DNA of 64,000 bases from Bryum argenteum (taxonomy: Eukaryota > Streptophyta > Bryopsida > Bryales > Bryaceae). Both the position numbers and the translations under genes were made by a program. The DNA is taken from assembly GCA_037043015.1 (NCBI GenBank), contig CM073321.1, positions 24,503,510-24,567,509 on the forward strand. Reading direction: 5' to 3'. The stretch's first letter is position 1. Every line of letters starts with the position of its first letter. A model generated the notes under the pieces. The model did not search any database. It saw only the letters and a program-made list of their open reading frames with translations, and was not told the DNA's origin. Positions 23,586-35,456 of the stretch are shown piece by piece.

Positions 23586-23613
23586 AACACGTAATTCATT
23601 ATAATGGGAATAT
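23586..23613 (+). repeat. Left terminal inverted repeat of F
   Basis: 28 bases beginning AACACGTAATTC and ending GGGAATAT, a perfect complement of 54928-54955. Confidence 0.9.
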
Positions 23614-23943
23614 ATACACAAAATGGTAAATACAACCGCCTGTGATACGCCCGCCTTTAGACTGCACTAAGCCAAATACATTACCAAATAACCAAAGTTT
23701 ATCAATATAGAGAGGAGTATTCTCAAAATAAAAAGTACATTTTATCACTATAATAGACTATTCTCAAAATAAAAAGGCGATACAATGAATATACAAAACT
23801 ATACTAAAATAAAAAGAAGAATTAACAAATACAGACACGTCATAAAACAAATTTACTAAAGGAGAAAAGTTTATTGAAGGAAAAATCCAGAAAACAAATT
23901 ATTGGTGTAATTGTAGACCTCCTGAAGTAAAGCTTAGTAAAAT
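23614..23943. other. AT-rich left subterminal region of F
   Basis: No gene. A short internal direct repeat around ATTCTCAAAATAAAAAG occurs near 23721 and 23761. Confidence 0.5.
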
Positions 23944-25641
23944 CTAAATTGTACTACAAGGACGTGCATCACCAAAAGCGTCATATCTGTCTAGCTTTCC
24001 AAGAGCTCGGCGATAGTCAGCTGCAGAGGAGAGTCCCACACGGGCGGTTGAAGTTCGCAAAGGATCATTTAGGTTGACAGGAGCTAAATTGCAAGGTACA
24101 TCCGGGTCCGTGGAATGAATTGGGGTGTCACTAATCCGTGCCACGGTACTTGTCGTCCTCAATGGGATGTCATGACATGAAGCCGCGACAATTCGATTGT
24201 GTACATTGACATAACTATCGACGACATCATCATCATCATCCAGGACCTCTTTGGTGTAGTCCACAGCGGATGCTTCCTCTCGAGCAGGATATATGTACCG
24301 CCCTCGCTGCAACTCTGAGAGTGTCCTGGACCCCTCACTATTGGAGGAGGCATCCGAAATCGTAGAGGGACCAATAGGGGGAATATCATCGAGCGAAGAA
24401 CTTTGTTGTCGATCGCTGAAAACCTGAATATCATATAAACAAACACTCAATCAATAAAACTCATTCTTATTGTACAACTGGCAGTTGGAACAATTTGCAA
24501 TTTGCAAATTCGTGACTAGCAAATAGTAATGATCTGACGAGCGATTACAACGTAAGCATTGCAATTAAGCTATTCTGAGGCAAAATAATGCAAAACAAAA
24601 AATTTAAACTAATATCGTAAAAGAAAGGAATCACGACATTGTTTTCCCATTCACAAGGAGCTGGTTCCAAACATAGGGCAGATTCCGGGACATTATGCCG
24701 TACAACTCGGAGTCCTTGGAGAGGTCATTGTGAGAGGGTCTACCACTCATAACTTGACGGAAGTTCGGAGGACCTCTCAAATGTACGTCAAAACAAAACT
24801 CGTGGATTAATTTAAGTGGATAAGAGTCTGAGGGTGGACCCTGGTGTGAATGGACCCAAGGATCGGGAAAGAGAGTGTTCAATGGGGGAACACCCATACA
24901 AGCGGCGGGATTGCTTTCGACCATAATAAAGTTCTGGTGGTTGAAATTAGCATTCCTTCTAGTGAAGAGACGTCGACGAGGATATTTAAGTAGGATGGGA
25001 TTAGTCGTGCCAGGATACATGGCCTTCGAGTAATTCTTCAACAAAAGTCCATCGCAGGAGTTTGAAGCTAATATAATTTGGGGGACGGCAGAAGTTCTAG
25101 AGAAAAGAAAGGTGCAAAGACCGTGGACAACCTTAGGATGAAGGGTACTCCAAACATGGATGTGGCAAAAACGGTCTAACACATTAAGGAAGGGGGTAAG
25201 TCCAGGGCGACAGTATACTACCGTGTCAGCAGCTACGGTGGGGATAGTGGAGGAAAGAACAGGAGGGTGTATGGGATCGGGAAAGATAAGGTACTGAGAT
25301 GGCGCTTGAGACATAGGGGTAGTGGAACAAAGGACCCCGTTCAACTCCAACACCACATTCAGCCACTTGGTTATGGACCGGTGTCGATTGAGTGATGGCA
25401 CAGGCGGTAGGGGTTGACCGAGGGATGTAGGGAAAGTCCTACTTGAAGATTTGGACAATCTAGCCTGCAGCACGACAAGTGACAATTGCGGACGATATTA
25501 AAACAAGAGTGTTACCTTGTGAAATGCTGAAGCATGCAAATGACTGCTCGGAGTGATTGAGGACCGGACCACCACACCGACGCACACCACAAGGTGGTCA
25601 GTGGGGGTTCTGGTGGCAAGCGGACGGAATAAGGTACTCAT
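23944..25641 (-). CDS. FCP1/NIF-like pseudophosphatase, spliced, within F
   Basis: Exon 1 runs 25641-25516 (ATGAGTACC start). A 51-base intron, 25465-25515, starts GTAACACTC and ends GTGCTGCAG and keeps frame into exon 2 (25464 to about 24640). Exon 2 matches the FCP1/small CTD phosphatase fold: VVLELNGVLC where active enzymes have DLDGTL, YCRPGLTPFLNVL, HVWSTLHP, and VESNPAACMGVPPLNTLFP where they have the second Asp pair. Both catalytic aspartates of the first motif are replaced (Glu, Asn), so it should lack phosphatase activity. A further exon (about 24425 to 23944) adds an acidic, Ser/Asp-rich tail; the splice joining it is not resolved. No lesion is evident in exons 1 and 2. It may be F cargo, possibly binding a phosphoprotein. 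Confidence 0.55.
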
Positions 25642-25689
25642 AGGCGCACCCTGATAGAGAAATGACGATGTTTAGCGCCAGGTGGTGAG

Positions 25690-27005
25690 GAGAATGACGC
25701 GGCAAAGTCCAGACGCAAGTGATATAATAAAAGTCTTCATTTTATTGAATGATGTGACTAAATGGTACTATCAACAAAACGTGGTACACCATCCAATAAT
25801 TCGAAGACTAACTCGGAGGACCTACTCGCCGCCTTCAATGCCGGACTCCTGTAAAACAAGGAGCGCCGGCTTTAAGATTCCTACAAATATCAAGCAGCAT
25901 ACAAGCCGAGCAAAAGTACGAGCAAATGCTCATCAACCAGTCAAACGCGCAGACATGTAGGCTAATTATAACCCTATGAAAATGATGGAATAAAATAAAA
26001 AAATCATGGGAGAAACGCATCTATATGTCATAATATAGGTGCACCCACAAGAACTTTGAATAATAAGGAGATAAAGAATGAAAGGGTAATAGAAGTGATA
26101 ATAACACCTGCATTAGCTAATAGGGACCCTTTGAATGTGATGAAAGTGTTAAGGAAATCATAGGAGAATGGCAACTATGAGCTTGAGCTTACATGGGAAT
26201 ATTTAAATTGGGAGAGTTTGAAGTAAGGAAGCGTATGCAAATATATAAACAAGAACGGAGTAAAAGGAGTCTTGACAATTTTCCTAAGTAATTCATATCA
26301 TATAAAAAATATGGTAAAAATCTTAAGGCCACATGAAGAAGGGAAGTATTTTTCTCGAATTACCTATATCTAATTAGACATTTTTGAATTGGTGGTGACT
26401 GTGTGCAGATGTATAAGATGGAAAAGAGAGAGAATTGGTTTGTGTTTAGATAAGCTAATAAAGACCATATAAAAATGTGAGACCCATCAAAAAAATTTAA
26501 AAAAAATCACAACTATTTATCCCGAATTACTATACAATGGTCGAATTGACCAATACTTCGAAAAATAGCGGGAAAATAGTAAAGAGGGGACGAAAAATAA
26601 TTTTAAATCATAAACTAGTTAATAAGCACCTTATGATCATGATGCAACAATAAGAAAACTCATACGAGTGACGGATTCATAAGGTCGATTTTGGTTCAAG
26701 TATTCGAAACCACCACAAATTTCAAAAATAAAGGTTAAATAGATAGAGGTGAGGATAATATGATTTTAACACTTGGTCTAACTCATAATGACCCTATTGA
26801 AATGACGGAATCATAAAAAAAACCATAGGGGAATTGCATCTATATGTCTTGTTTTAATGGCAACCACCGGAACTTTGAATAATAAAGACATAAAGAATCA
26901 AAGCTTAGGGTAGAAGAGGTGATACTAACATTTAAACAAGCTAATAAGAACCCTATGAATGTTATGGAAGTGTTAAGAAATTCAAAGGAGAATGGGAACT
27001 ATCTG
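25690..27005. repeat. Divergent direct repeats in F
   Basis: AT-rich, no credible gene. A module of ~100-250 bases recurs in diverged form, recognised by phrases like CTAATANGAACCCTATGAA and ACTTTGAATAATAANGA (near 25960, 26050, 26115, 26790, 26870, 26940). The module at about 26160-26290 is a paralogue of the site into which copy B inserted. Confidence 0.6.
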
Positions 27006-27013
27006 CTTGTGCT
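27006..27013. other. Target site duplication of copy B, left
   Basis: CTTGTGCT, identical to 46397-46404. Eight bases is the hAT hallmark. Confidence 0.95.
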
Positions 27014-27112
27014 CAGGGTTGTCTTATTAGACACAATTTTGGGAATGTCTGTCTGATTTGTCGTATTGGACATGTCTGTTAGACGTCGAGTCGACGAAAA
27101 TGTCGACCGTAC
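27014..27112 (-). repeat. Left terminal and subterminal repeat of copy B
   Basis: Starts CAGGGTTGTC. After 22 bases shared with the right end, subterminal motifs TGTCTGTCTGA and GACATGTC follow. Nearly identical to 14083-14182. Confidence 0.92.
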
Positions 27113-27209
27113 CAAAAATTACATAGTAAAAAACTTGCTGAGATTTACCTTGAGGTAAAAAGCTATTTTCCTATGTGGCGTAGGGTTGATAATGACGTGG
27201 AAAATCAAA

Positions 27210-27590
27210 ATACACGTCACATTGGGCGACCGCGGGTGGGCGACCTCGCTAGGCGACTGACGGTCGCACCGTCAGTGAACGTCGGTCGCCTACTGCGACC
27301 GCCGATCGCCCTGGCTGCCGCGAGAAGGCAACCGGCGGTCCAGTATGGAGACCGGCGGTCGCCCTGGCAACCGCTAGTAGGCGACCCCCGGTCCAGTACT
27401 GAGCGACCGACGATCGCCCAGGGCGATCGTCGGTCGCTTATAGCAATCGGCGGTCGCCCTGGCAACCGCTATTAGGCGACCGCCGGTCTAGTACTTAGCG
27501 ACCGACGATCGCCCAGGGCGATCGTCGGTCGCTTATGGCTATCGGCGGTCGCCCTGGGGGTAGCGCCCATGTGGCGATGTGTGTGGTGAC
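27210..27590. repeat. Subterminal GCGACCG palindrome array (copy B, transposase end)
   Basis: Palindromic units alternate between GGCGACCGCCGGTCCAGTA and GCGACCGACGATCGCCCAGGGCGATCGTCGG types. A ~110-base block is duplicated in tandem (about 27350-27460 and 27460-27560). Confidence 0.85.
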
Positions 27591-27594
27591 CAGC

Positions 27595-27926
27595 ACTATG
27601 GTTGTATATGAAACAAGAAAAATATATCCATATTGGTACAAAATGAGCTTCAAAGCATTTTTATGAATACCTTTTTATCGGAACCAAGGTCAATGGTGCA
27701 TTTCAAAGTACAAATTTGCTCATGTCTATAATCATAGTATTCATATATATGATGTAACTATTACATATACCAAACTATATGTATTATACTCCCGAAACAT
27801 ACTAGGATACCAAAGTATTGTAAGCTAATAGTTGCCCTACTTGCAGTACATTGTAGTATTGTACCGAGTACTAACAATGAACTTCGTGCTTCCAATCCAA
27901 AATAACACAATTCTAATAACCCGTCT
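27595..27926. other. 3' flank of the transposase (copy B)
   Basis: AT-rich, no gene; counterpart of 13351-13685. Confidence 0.5.
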
Positions 27927-30900
27927 TTAGGTATCCTTCAATGTATACGTATCGTCGCTTGATACTTCATCTGCGTTTGGATCGGTTTCACCTAGAGAGT
28001 CATCAGTGCTTTGGTCGCCATCCTCGTCTTCATCCTCTGTCTCATTGCGTACTTCACACTCAACCTCACTCGCCAAATTGCGCAATTCCGTGTCCGTGGT
28101 TGTTTTCTTGTTCACTGTAACGAGGCGCTTCAAGGGCCGTGAAGCATTAGTGATCCCGTTTGCGTTCAGTGGTAGATGGCGCATTGTACGTGTATTCGGA
28201 TTATTGGATGAAGCAATCCCAGCATAGACTTCTTCATGTACGCGTGCTCCTTTCCGACATCGTCGATCGTGTGCCTTCCTCAAACGCTTCTGGCCTCGTG
28301 TAATACGATTGCGAGGTTGTGTAGATGGCCCGACGTCTCGTGCCACTGCTAATGCCCGGTTGCATGTTGGACTTGTTGGTTCTATCTTGACCTCCATCTT
28401 CGGCAATACCATACGAGTTGTATGGGCCCCTTTAGGTTGGGTAACCCTTGGGAACAATTGTTGTAGAGGTACATCGGAGTCATCTCCGTTAAGAGTTGAA
28501 TTCCTTGATCGAATGGTTGAAACTCTAGGTGACCCCACTTCCATGCAACCTGAATTGGATACATCTTCAGGTTCCACTTTAATTTGGTCCATTTGAACTC
28601 CTGTCGTGGTAACCGTGCACTTCACACTCTCAAGTTTATCGTCGTTGTTAGAGTGTGGGCTGCCTTTAAGTGGACCAATGTTCTCTTCATCCATCCGGTT
28701 TACCAAGTCTTGTTTTGCTAGGCAGGTACTCTCTTGGAGTTTTAAATTTGCCACTCCTTCTCCTTCTGTGTCGCTGGCAAATACCGCAAACTGGCGAGGC
28801 AGTTGTGGAACATCCTGGTCGTCATCGAACTCAAACGGGTCCTTGACATGAATAGTCATGTTTCCTTCGTTGTCGTTCCAATTCTCTAGGTCATCGTGTT
28901 CGCTACCGTCATTGACATAATTGTTGTCATCCGCCTCCGGGTTATCCATGAATACACCATCATCCCATTCATTGTCGGGTACATAGTCTTCTTCGTCAGA
29001 GTCCTCTTCTTCTAAGTTTTTTTCGTACCACGTTCTCGGCGATTTGGTACGTTTCTGGTGCTCGAGTTTGGCGTTCGCATAGATGTACACAAGGTCTTCT
29101 GCTTTGGAAGTTGACAACCGATTCCTCACTTTGTTGTGCACGAAAGAGTACATGCTCCAATTCCTCTCACATGATGAAGCTGAACATGTCAATGCCAAAA
29201 TCCTCTTCGCAATTTTTGGCAAGGCATTCCCCTCAATTTGATGCCACCATTGATGTGGTAACAAGTCACAGTGAGCTGGATTAGGGGCCTCTGAATTGGT
29301 GTTAAATGGACCCGTCCTCTCCTCATATTGTATAAATTCCCGCACCACTTCCTCATAGACCACTCCCATTCGGGCGCTAAGCTTCCTTATGACCCGGTTT
29401 AAAGCTCTTTTTGCTTCTCCATTGTTTTGAATTGCTCCCATATTTGTCAAATAAAGGTTCAACAAAGCTGCTGCATAGTGGAGGTCTGTGAGCATCATTT
29501 CCCATCGTTTTTGAAATGCATCCTCGTATTTTGTAGCAATGTCGGGGGATAGTTTGAATGGAGGTTCACGCAAAGAGAACACGTGTTCCTTAAGGTCCGC
29601 ATGATCACATACGCCCTGGGCATGGCTGGTACTTCCCCGTCGAACTCCCGAAGAGCTAGGAGTACTGGTTCAACTACTTTCACAAACTTCGTACAATTCT
29701 CCCAGAACTCATCGCTCCTAATGCTAATCCGCACATTCCTTGCCTTTGTCTGTAACTGGTGACTGTTTTGCCTGTTGAACAATGTTTGGACAAACACATG
29801 CCACTCCGCATCGATCACCATGTTGTTCAGAGCTTCTTGTAGCTTTAACAACCGCTCTATCATCAAGTAGTTTGTTGCAAATCGAGTCTGAGGTGGTACC
29901 TTGAGCTGCAGCTTCGGCGAGTACTTCCTGAATAGAGCAAGGGGGACGTGGGACCCCTTAATAAATGTGCACACTCTCTTGGCTTGCTCCACCAATTCCT
30001 TAACCCACGCCTCTTTCCCCCAATCTTCCAGAAGGAGGTCTAGAATATGTGCCGCACAACCTTGTCCATACAAGTGAGGATAGTCTATCTGCAACTTCTT
30101 CACAGCACCTAACATGGAGCTTGCATTGTCGGTGCATATGTCGCGCACCTCTCCTTGAGGAGTGCCCGCAACACCAAGGGCCCAAGGGGGACACCGGAGT
30201 GACGCCCGGGCCTTGGGGTGCCAAGGTGAAGGGAACCTAAGTGGGCCTAGTGTGGGAGAGGACCCCGGGCGTTGGAGACGCCTCTCACCCACGGAGACTA
30301 GGAGCCACGACGGAATGGACATGAGATTATGGAAGCTCATGTTGCCACGATTCCGGGATGCTAAGGAGCACCTCAGTTGGAGGTGTGAGCTAAAAGTTAT
30401 GGGAGTTGGAAGATTGTGGGACTAAAAGGGAGTGCTGTCCAGGGACAGTGCTGGACTGGGAAGCTGGCCCGGGACTCCCGAATCTTCAGAGGGGCATAAC
30501 TCCCTCAATACTTGTCGGAATGAGGCAAGTAAGGTGTCTATCGGCATCTAATCGACGAGTAGATGTCGATAGGGTGGTCGCTCGTTGCGTTTGGATGCGG
30601 GACGAGGTAGATACGAGCCCTGGAAGGTTCGGGAAGTCTCCCGGGGCCTTCCAGCGGCTAAGGCATTGGGAGATTGGGTGGTCTTCCAAAACTAAGAGGT
30701 GTGAGGGTCCAGCCCTTCACCTAGGACCAGGGGGCTGCCGAATCCCACAGAGTATACTATGGGGAGGGCTGGTCTCCCTCCCCACTCCCATGGTGCCTTG
30801 GTGGTGACCAAGGTGGGAGTCCCCAGTGGTGTGGCTAGTGTTGGGGCCTCACCATGGGGACTCCCAAGCCAAGGTGAGTCCCAATGGGTGGAGCTAGTGT

Positions 30901-32439
30901 TGGGGCTCCACCATGGGGACTCAAAGTGCAAAATGAGGCACGGTGGGTGGAGCTAGTGTTGGGGCTTCACCACGGTGGCTCATAAGGACAAGGTGAGTCC
31001 CGGTGGGGAGCTAGTGTTGGGGCTTCACCACGGGGACTCATATAGGCAAAATGAGGACCATGAGTGCTACCGATGTGGGGTGGTGTCTCACCGCCGGCGT
31101 TGTGATTACTTGGTGGCCTTGGGGTCACCATGGTGGTCATGGGCGGTGGTGAGGAGACACCACCAAGTGCGGTTAGGCCGCGTGGTATGGGAGTGCCACC
31201 AAGTTGGGCCTTGGACATAAGTGGAAGTCCGCACCTAACCATTGGCTACCTACGAAGGGGTTGAGTCCCGGTTGCATGAGTAAGAGGGATTGATAACCAA
31301 GCAGTGAGCTTGGTGGTTGGTATGGAGAGCTAACTTTGTGCATGTGGGGGATGTGCAGAGTTAGCGCTCGTGACACTTGCTAGAGTTGGGAAAAAGTTGG
31401 TGTAAGCCAAGGTGAGCTAGCAAGGGTTGCGACAGCATATCTGCACGATGTTTTGTGGTCCAACCTCCTCTATGTACTTCGCCATTTCATTTGCCACATA
31501 AGCGATGTCCTTTTTCTTCCCTGTAGTATCCACTGATCCCAGAAACACCTCTCCCACTGGGCAAACAAGCATCATGTTAATGAGTGGTCTGCTTGTGACA
31601 TCGGACCACCGATCTGAGCATATAGCTCCTCCGTACTTCTCGATAGAAAGTTTTGTTCGATCCTCTACCGACCTTTGCACAACTGCCTTCTTGGCATCGA
31701 GCATCGTAGTCCTAATAGCATGATACGAGGGTGGTTGATATCCACCAATACCGGCCTTTGCTGTCTCTTGAACGGCACTTATGAATGCTGGATGTCGTAC
31801 GACATTGAATGCAATGTTTGCCTCATAGAAAAATGAAGCCCACTTTGCATCCAAATTTTGCCTAATGGCAAGATCAAAACTATCCTCCATACTCCTTTGC
31901 CCATGTCGCCGTCCACTAGAGAGTGTAGAGATCCTTTGTCCATTGGTGCCATGACTCCCCTTGTTAGAGGATGGCACCTGATTAGACCTTAGGTTAGGGG
32001 ATGGCACTTGTACAGACTTGATGCGAGGGGAATCTATGTTCCCTATAGTTTCCCTTGCCGCATATGGTATGCCGGCATCCACTCGTGAGTCAGGAACAAC
32101 ATCCGCATAAGAAATGGTGTTCTTTGGAACTATCCCTCCGCAGTCACGGAATAGCTCGAGAACTCCACGGGGCAACCTCGTACACCGGGGTAATGGGGAA
32201 TTGTGAGGATATCCGAAATGAGCAAATGCTCGTTGCTTTACAAAGACTGTGCTTTTCCCACAGAATAAGCACACGCGAGTATTTGGCTTGTCGTTCCGTT
32301 CCGTGGATACTCGTAGCCACTCGTCCCATTTGCAAGTGTCTCTTCTATTATCTGGTACCCTATTGGATTGGGAAGAATGCTCCATGTTCTGGAACCGCAC
32401 CTCCGCTGCTGCAATGAAAGCGGTGACGACAACACGCAC
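27927..32439 (-). pseudogene. hAT transposase, copy B (interrupted by a solo LTR)
   Basis: Same enzyme as 2205-13350 but more complete. Start either at 32439 or at the internal ATG at 32385, which matches copy A. In order: BED-like zinc finger (WDEWLRVSTERNDKPN...CLFC), DUF659-like core with CSDRWSDVTSRPLINMML, CTDNASSMLGAVKKL, a long helical region, the hAT C-terminal block SASSCERNWSMYSFVHNKV near 29170, and a long acidic tail ending at 27927. About 1050 residues after removing the LTR. Breaks are the solo LTR at 30139-31434 and a one-base frame offset near 29580, at the same codon as in copy A. An intact relative in the genome would have to drive any remaining mobility. Confidence 0.9.
30139..31434 (+). 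mobile_element. Solo LTR of the chromovirus family, fossil
   Basis: 1,296 bases nearly identical to the LTRs at 3997 and 10761, flanked by a 5-bp duplication GCATA (30134-30138 and 31435-31439). It lies antisense to the transposase and at a different codon from the insertion in copy A, so it is an independent event. A solo LTR arises when the two LTRs of a full insertion recombine. It looks recent. Confidence 0.95.
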
Positions 32440-32556
32440 TACAAGGGCTCAAGTTACTCTTTGCACATATAGACCGAGCAGGGGGCTTCTCATGGGGAGA
32501 CCCAAGACAACGGGCCAAGCGCAAAAGAAAGTGGCTTCGAGCCCGTGAAGGACTCC

Positions 32557-32563
32557 TTATATA
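32557..32563 (-). promoter_or_regulatory. TATA box of the transposase (copy B)
   Basis: TATATAA on the minus strand, about 40 bases downstream of the array at 32600-32770 and about 120-180 bases before the possible start codons. Confidence 0.6.
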
Positions 32564-32599
32564 CTCCATACTTCTGTAAGTCGGGGGCAAATGCGCATA

Positions 32600-32770
32600 G
32601 AAGGCGACCGGCGGTTCGGCTAGGTCGCTACAGCCAGATCGGCGGTCGCCCTAACAACAACGCTGTCGCGCCATATGAACCGGCGGTCGCCTTGGCGTTG
32701 ACTTCATCGCGCTAAGTGGACCGTCGGTCGCCCTAGCCCTGACCCAGTTGGACCGCCGGTCGCCCTAGCG
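32600..32770. repeat. GCGACCG palindrome array upstream of the transposase (copy B)
   Basis: Mirror of 1815-1990, nearly identical. Units include GGCGACCGGCGG, GATCGGCGGTCGCC and GACCGCCGGTCGCC. Confidence 0.8.
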
Positions 32771-32774
32771 ATGA

Positions 32775-33305
32775 CAGATTTTTTCGACGAAGAGCACTTT
32801 ACTCTTCAAGTCAATATCCATGGTCCACGCAGTACAACTATTATTAACTAGAATCCCGGAGACCATGTGGCTCAAAAATGTTTGATTTGCAATAATGCTT
32901 TTCTTTTGAAAAGAAAAAAAAATAATAAAAATAAAGGGAACATGCGAAGGCAAGAGAGAGAACAATAAGGACTCATATTAGAAACTAGAGTTTTAACTTC
33001 TCCTGCTCCAAATCCAAAAATTAAAGGGATGAATATTGCTCAATCCACATTTCCTAAATAATTAAGAATGATAAAAATTGCCATGTATCAATGACGGTAC
33101 CTCGGACATTGAAGGTTTTTCCTTTATGCTTATACCACATGCAATAGTGAGATTTCATTCACCAAGAATATTTAAATTGAAGAAAATCAAAAACTTCATA
33201 TTCACATTCAACGTTTTTGCATACAAAATGGCAATTGCACTTAGTGTTTGGTATTGAGTACACTACTTTTCTACAACTGCTAAAAAGACGTGATTAACTA
33301 ACTAC
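32775..33305. other. AT-rich spacer between transposase and P1 (copy B)
   Basis: No gene; counterpart of 1285-1814, with an A-rich tract near 32911-32935. Confidence 0.6.
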
Positions 33306-33308
33306 CAG

Positions 33309-33986
33309 TCATTCTTCGCTTGGGCCCCCTTCATTGTAAAGTTGGCTTGGCCCCCCTTCATCAAAATGTGCTCGACCTTCTTCCATCGTTTGGTTCGGCT
33401 CCCCTTCATCCACTTCTCGCCTTTCGGTCCCTTCTTCTTCCGAATCTGACCAAACTATGTCCTCATCAGGGATTCCTCCTTTGTAACCCCTAGGTGTTGT
33501 AAGCCCTTCTTGTGGGTTGGCCGCTGGATAAGGAGCTCGCGGAATATGGGGTTCTGTTGGCTTAATTGTTTGAGGGGATTTTTTAAACGTCCTCCAATCC
33601 ACCTCCCTCTGCAAAATTACCTCCGCGTACACCATTTGTGCTATGTTGTACGAAACCTCATTGCTCACCACATGCACACCGGCGTAGAGGAACTTCCACA
33701 CTTCAATGCATCGTTGCACAAATTCATCGTGATGGCAATAGTGCAAATTTGCGCAATTCAGGCGGCGATGAAACTCGTGACGATAGTGTGGAAACAAATG
33801 GCCGATGTGGCACCAAGCAATGTACCACTTGCAAGTCTTAAGGGTCCACGGTTCCTCTACTTGCGCCCACCCCGGAAAAGCATGTTGCGTGGGATCTATA
33901 AGAATCTTGTGAAATCTCCTTTGCTTCTTTCCTTTCCTCTTGCGGTCCTTGTCTCTCGCTATCTTCCGCTCCTGGCTAGGCGTCAT
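33309..33986 (-). CDS. P1 cargo protein, copy B (unrecognised family)
   Basis: 225 residues from the ATG at 33986 (MTPSQERKI). It is nearly identical to the copy A protein through the basic N-terminus and the AFPGW / WYIAWCHI / LHYCHHDEFVQRCIEVWKF / YNIAQMVYAE core. It differs mainly in the tail, which has fewer GGPSQ repeats. The frame is intact; with the copy A protein it is the best preserved cargo gene here. It lies downstream of the array at 34255-34735 and is transcribed in the same direction as the transposase and P2. Confidence 0.75.
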   Translation of the reverse strand: MTPSQERKIARDKDRKRKGKKQRRFHKILIDPTQHAFPGWAQVEEPWTLKTCKWYIAWCHIGHLFPHYRHEFHRRLNCANLHYCHHDEFVQRCIEVWKFLYAGVHVVSNEVSYNIAQMVYAEVILQREVDWRTFKKSPQTIKPTEPHIPRAPYPAANPQEGLTTPRGYKGGIPDEDIVWSDSEEEGTERREVDEGEPNQTMEEGRAHFDEGGPSQLYNEGGPSEE

Positions 33987-34254
33987 GGTCACCCAAATGC
34001 TAACCAAGGAAGAAAATTTTTAAACTAACTCAAAACAAAGTTATATCTATTCCGTGGACTAACACAGAATTTAGAAAACTCGAAAATCGGGCAGCATGTA
34101 TGTGTAAAATGCACACGTGTGGCACGTATGTGCCAATCACCGCACGCTCTAGCGCTCGAACAAGCAGGCGGCAACCAGAGGTCGACACCAGACAATGCGC
34201 AAGGCTCGACACGTGGAGGTGAAAAATGGCGACTGGCGGTGTCCGCGCGCGTAT

Positions 34255-34735
34255 ATGTAACCCTGGTTCTAGGGCGACCGCCGATTCAGCTGAAGGGCGA
34301 GCGTCGGTCGCCAGGGCGACCGCCGATCCACCCGATGGGCGAACGTCGGTCGCTGGGGCGACCACCGATCCAGCGGATGGGCGACCGCCGGTCCACCTGG
34401 TGGGCGACCATCGGTCAGAGGGCGCGACGTATGCGTGGGGTCGCGAACTCTGGATCGCGCGACCGCCGATGCAGCGGACGGGCGAACGTCGGTCGCTAGG
34501 GCGACCGCCGATCCAGCTGATGGGCGAACGACGCTGACAGGGCGACCGGCGGTCTACGTGATGGGCAAGCACCAAGGAGAAAGTGTCCGCGAGCCTCCGC
34601 GCACCCTCCTGCTGGGGCGACCGCCGATCTAGGCGATGCGCGAACGTCGGTCGCTAGGGCGACCACCGATCCAGCTCATAAGCGAACGACGGTGACAGGG
34701 CGACCGGCGGTCTACGTGATGGGCGCAAATATCTG
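34255..34735. repeat. GCGACCG palindrome array upstream of P1 (copy B)
   Basis: The largest array in B. Units such as GGGCGACCGCCGATTCAGCT and GGGCGAACGTCGGTCGC alternate in head-to-head fashion. Part of it (about 34460-34560) is repeated at 34620-34720. Confidence 0.85.
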
Positions 34736-34739
34736 CTTC

Positions 34740-35450
34740 CCCCCCTTTTGCTACAAATCTTTTTCTGCATATTTGAAATCATGTACGAATCATTACCTTT
34801 AGATGTTTTGGGGGGTTTGTAAAAATATTCATCGACTCTAAAACTTGCAACTAAATCCCACCATATATTTATACGTAATTTCAACAACTTAGTTACGATT
34901 CCAAATTTTTACAAATTATTTATCATTACTTCATCGTGGAGCAATACTAATCAAAGCTTTCCAAAATTCAATATCATTATATATACATATGGAATGGTAT
35001 AGACGACATAATTTTCTAAAAGACCACTGTCCAAAGTATCCACCAACCTACGAACATACAAACCTACCAACTTAAATAATTACCAATCTACATACCATTC
35101 TAAGAACCTCTTTTTACATATTTCCAAATCATGCATTTAAAATAAAAAATAAAAAAATAAAAAGAATGAACAAGATGATTAAAATAACACCGTGCGCATA
35201 TATACAAATAATAAACATAACATCGTTCAACGGGTATCTTACTAGTAAAAACATATCATATAATCAAAAAGATACATTGTATAACATCCAGCCTAGCACT
35301 TATCTCCCAACTTTCAGTTCACAAATAAAATAAAGTAAATGGATATAACCAACACACGAACGTCTTTCTAGAATTTGATTCCGCTTACTCTAATCTTCTT
35401 CCATTGTACTTTCGATTTTTTATCAATGGTACCCGACTCGACATTTCTCC
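34740..35450. other. AT-rich spacer between P1 and P2 (copy B)
   Basis: No gene. A short stretch of ACCTACCAAC-type repeats lies at 35035-35100; the matching stretch in D (62140-62430) is expanded. Confidence 0.5.
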
Positions 35451-35456
35451 TTTGTC

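Noticed and set aside
27210-27590. CRISPR array
   Set aside because: Units are irregular, palindromic and lack uniform repeat length and unique spacers; the setting is a eukaryotic transposon.
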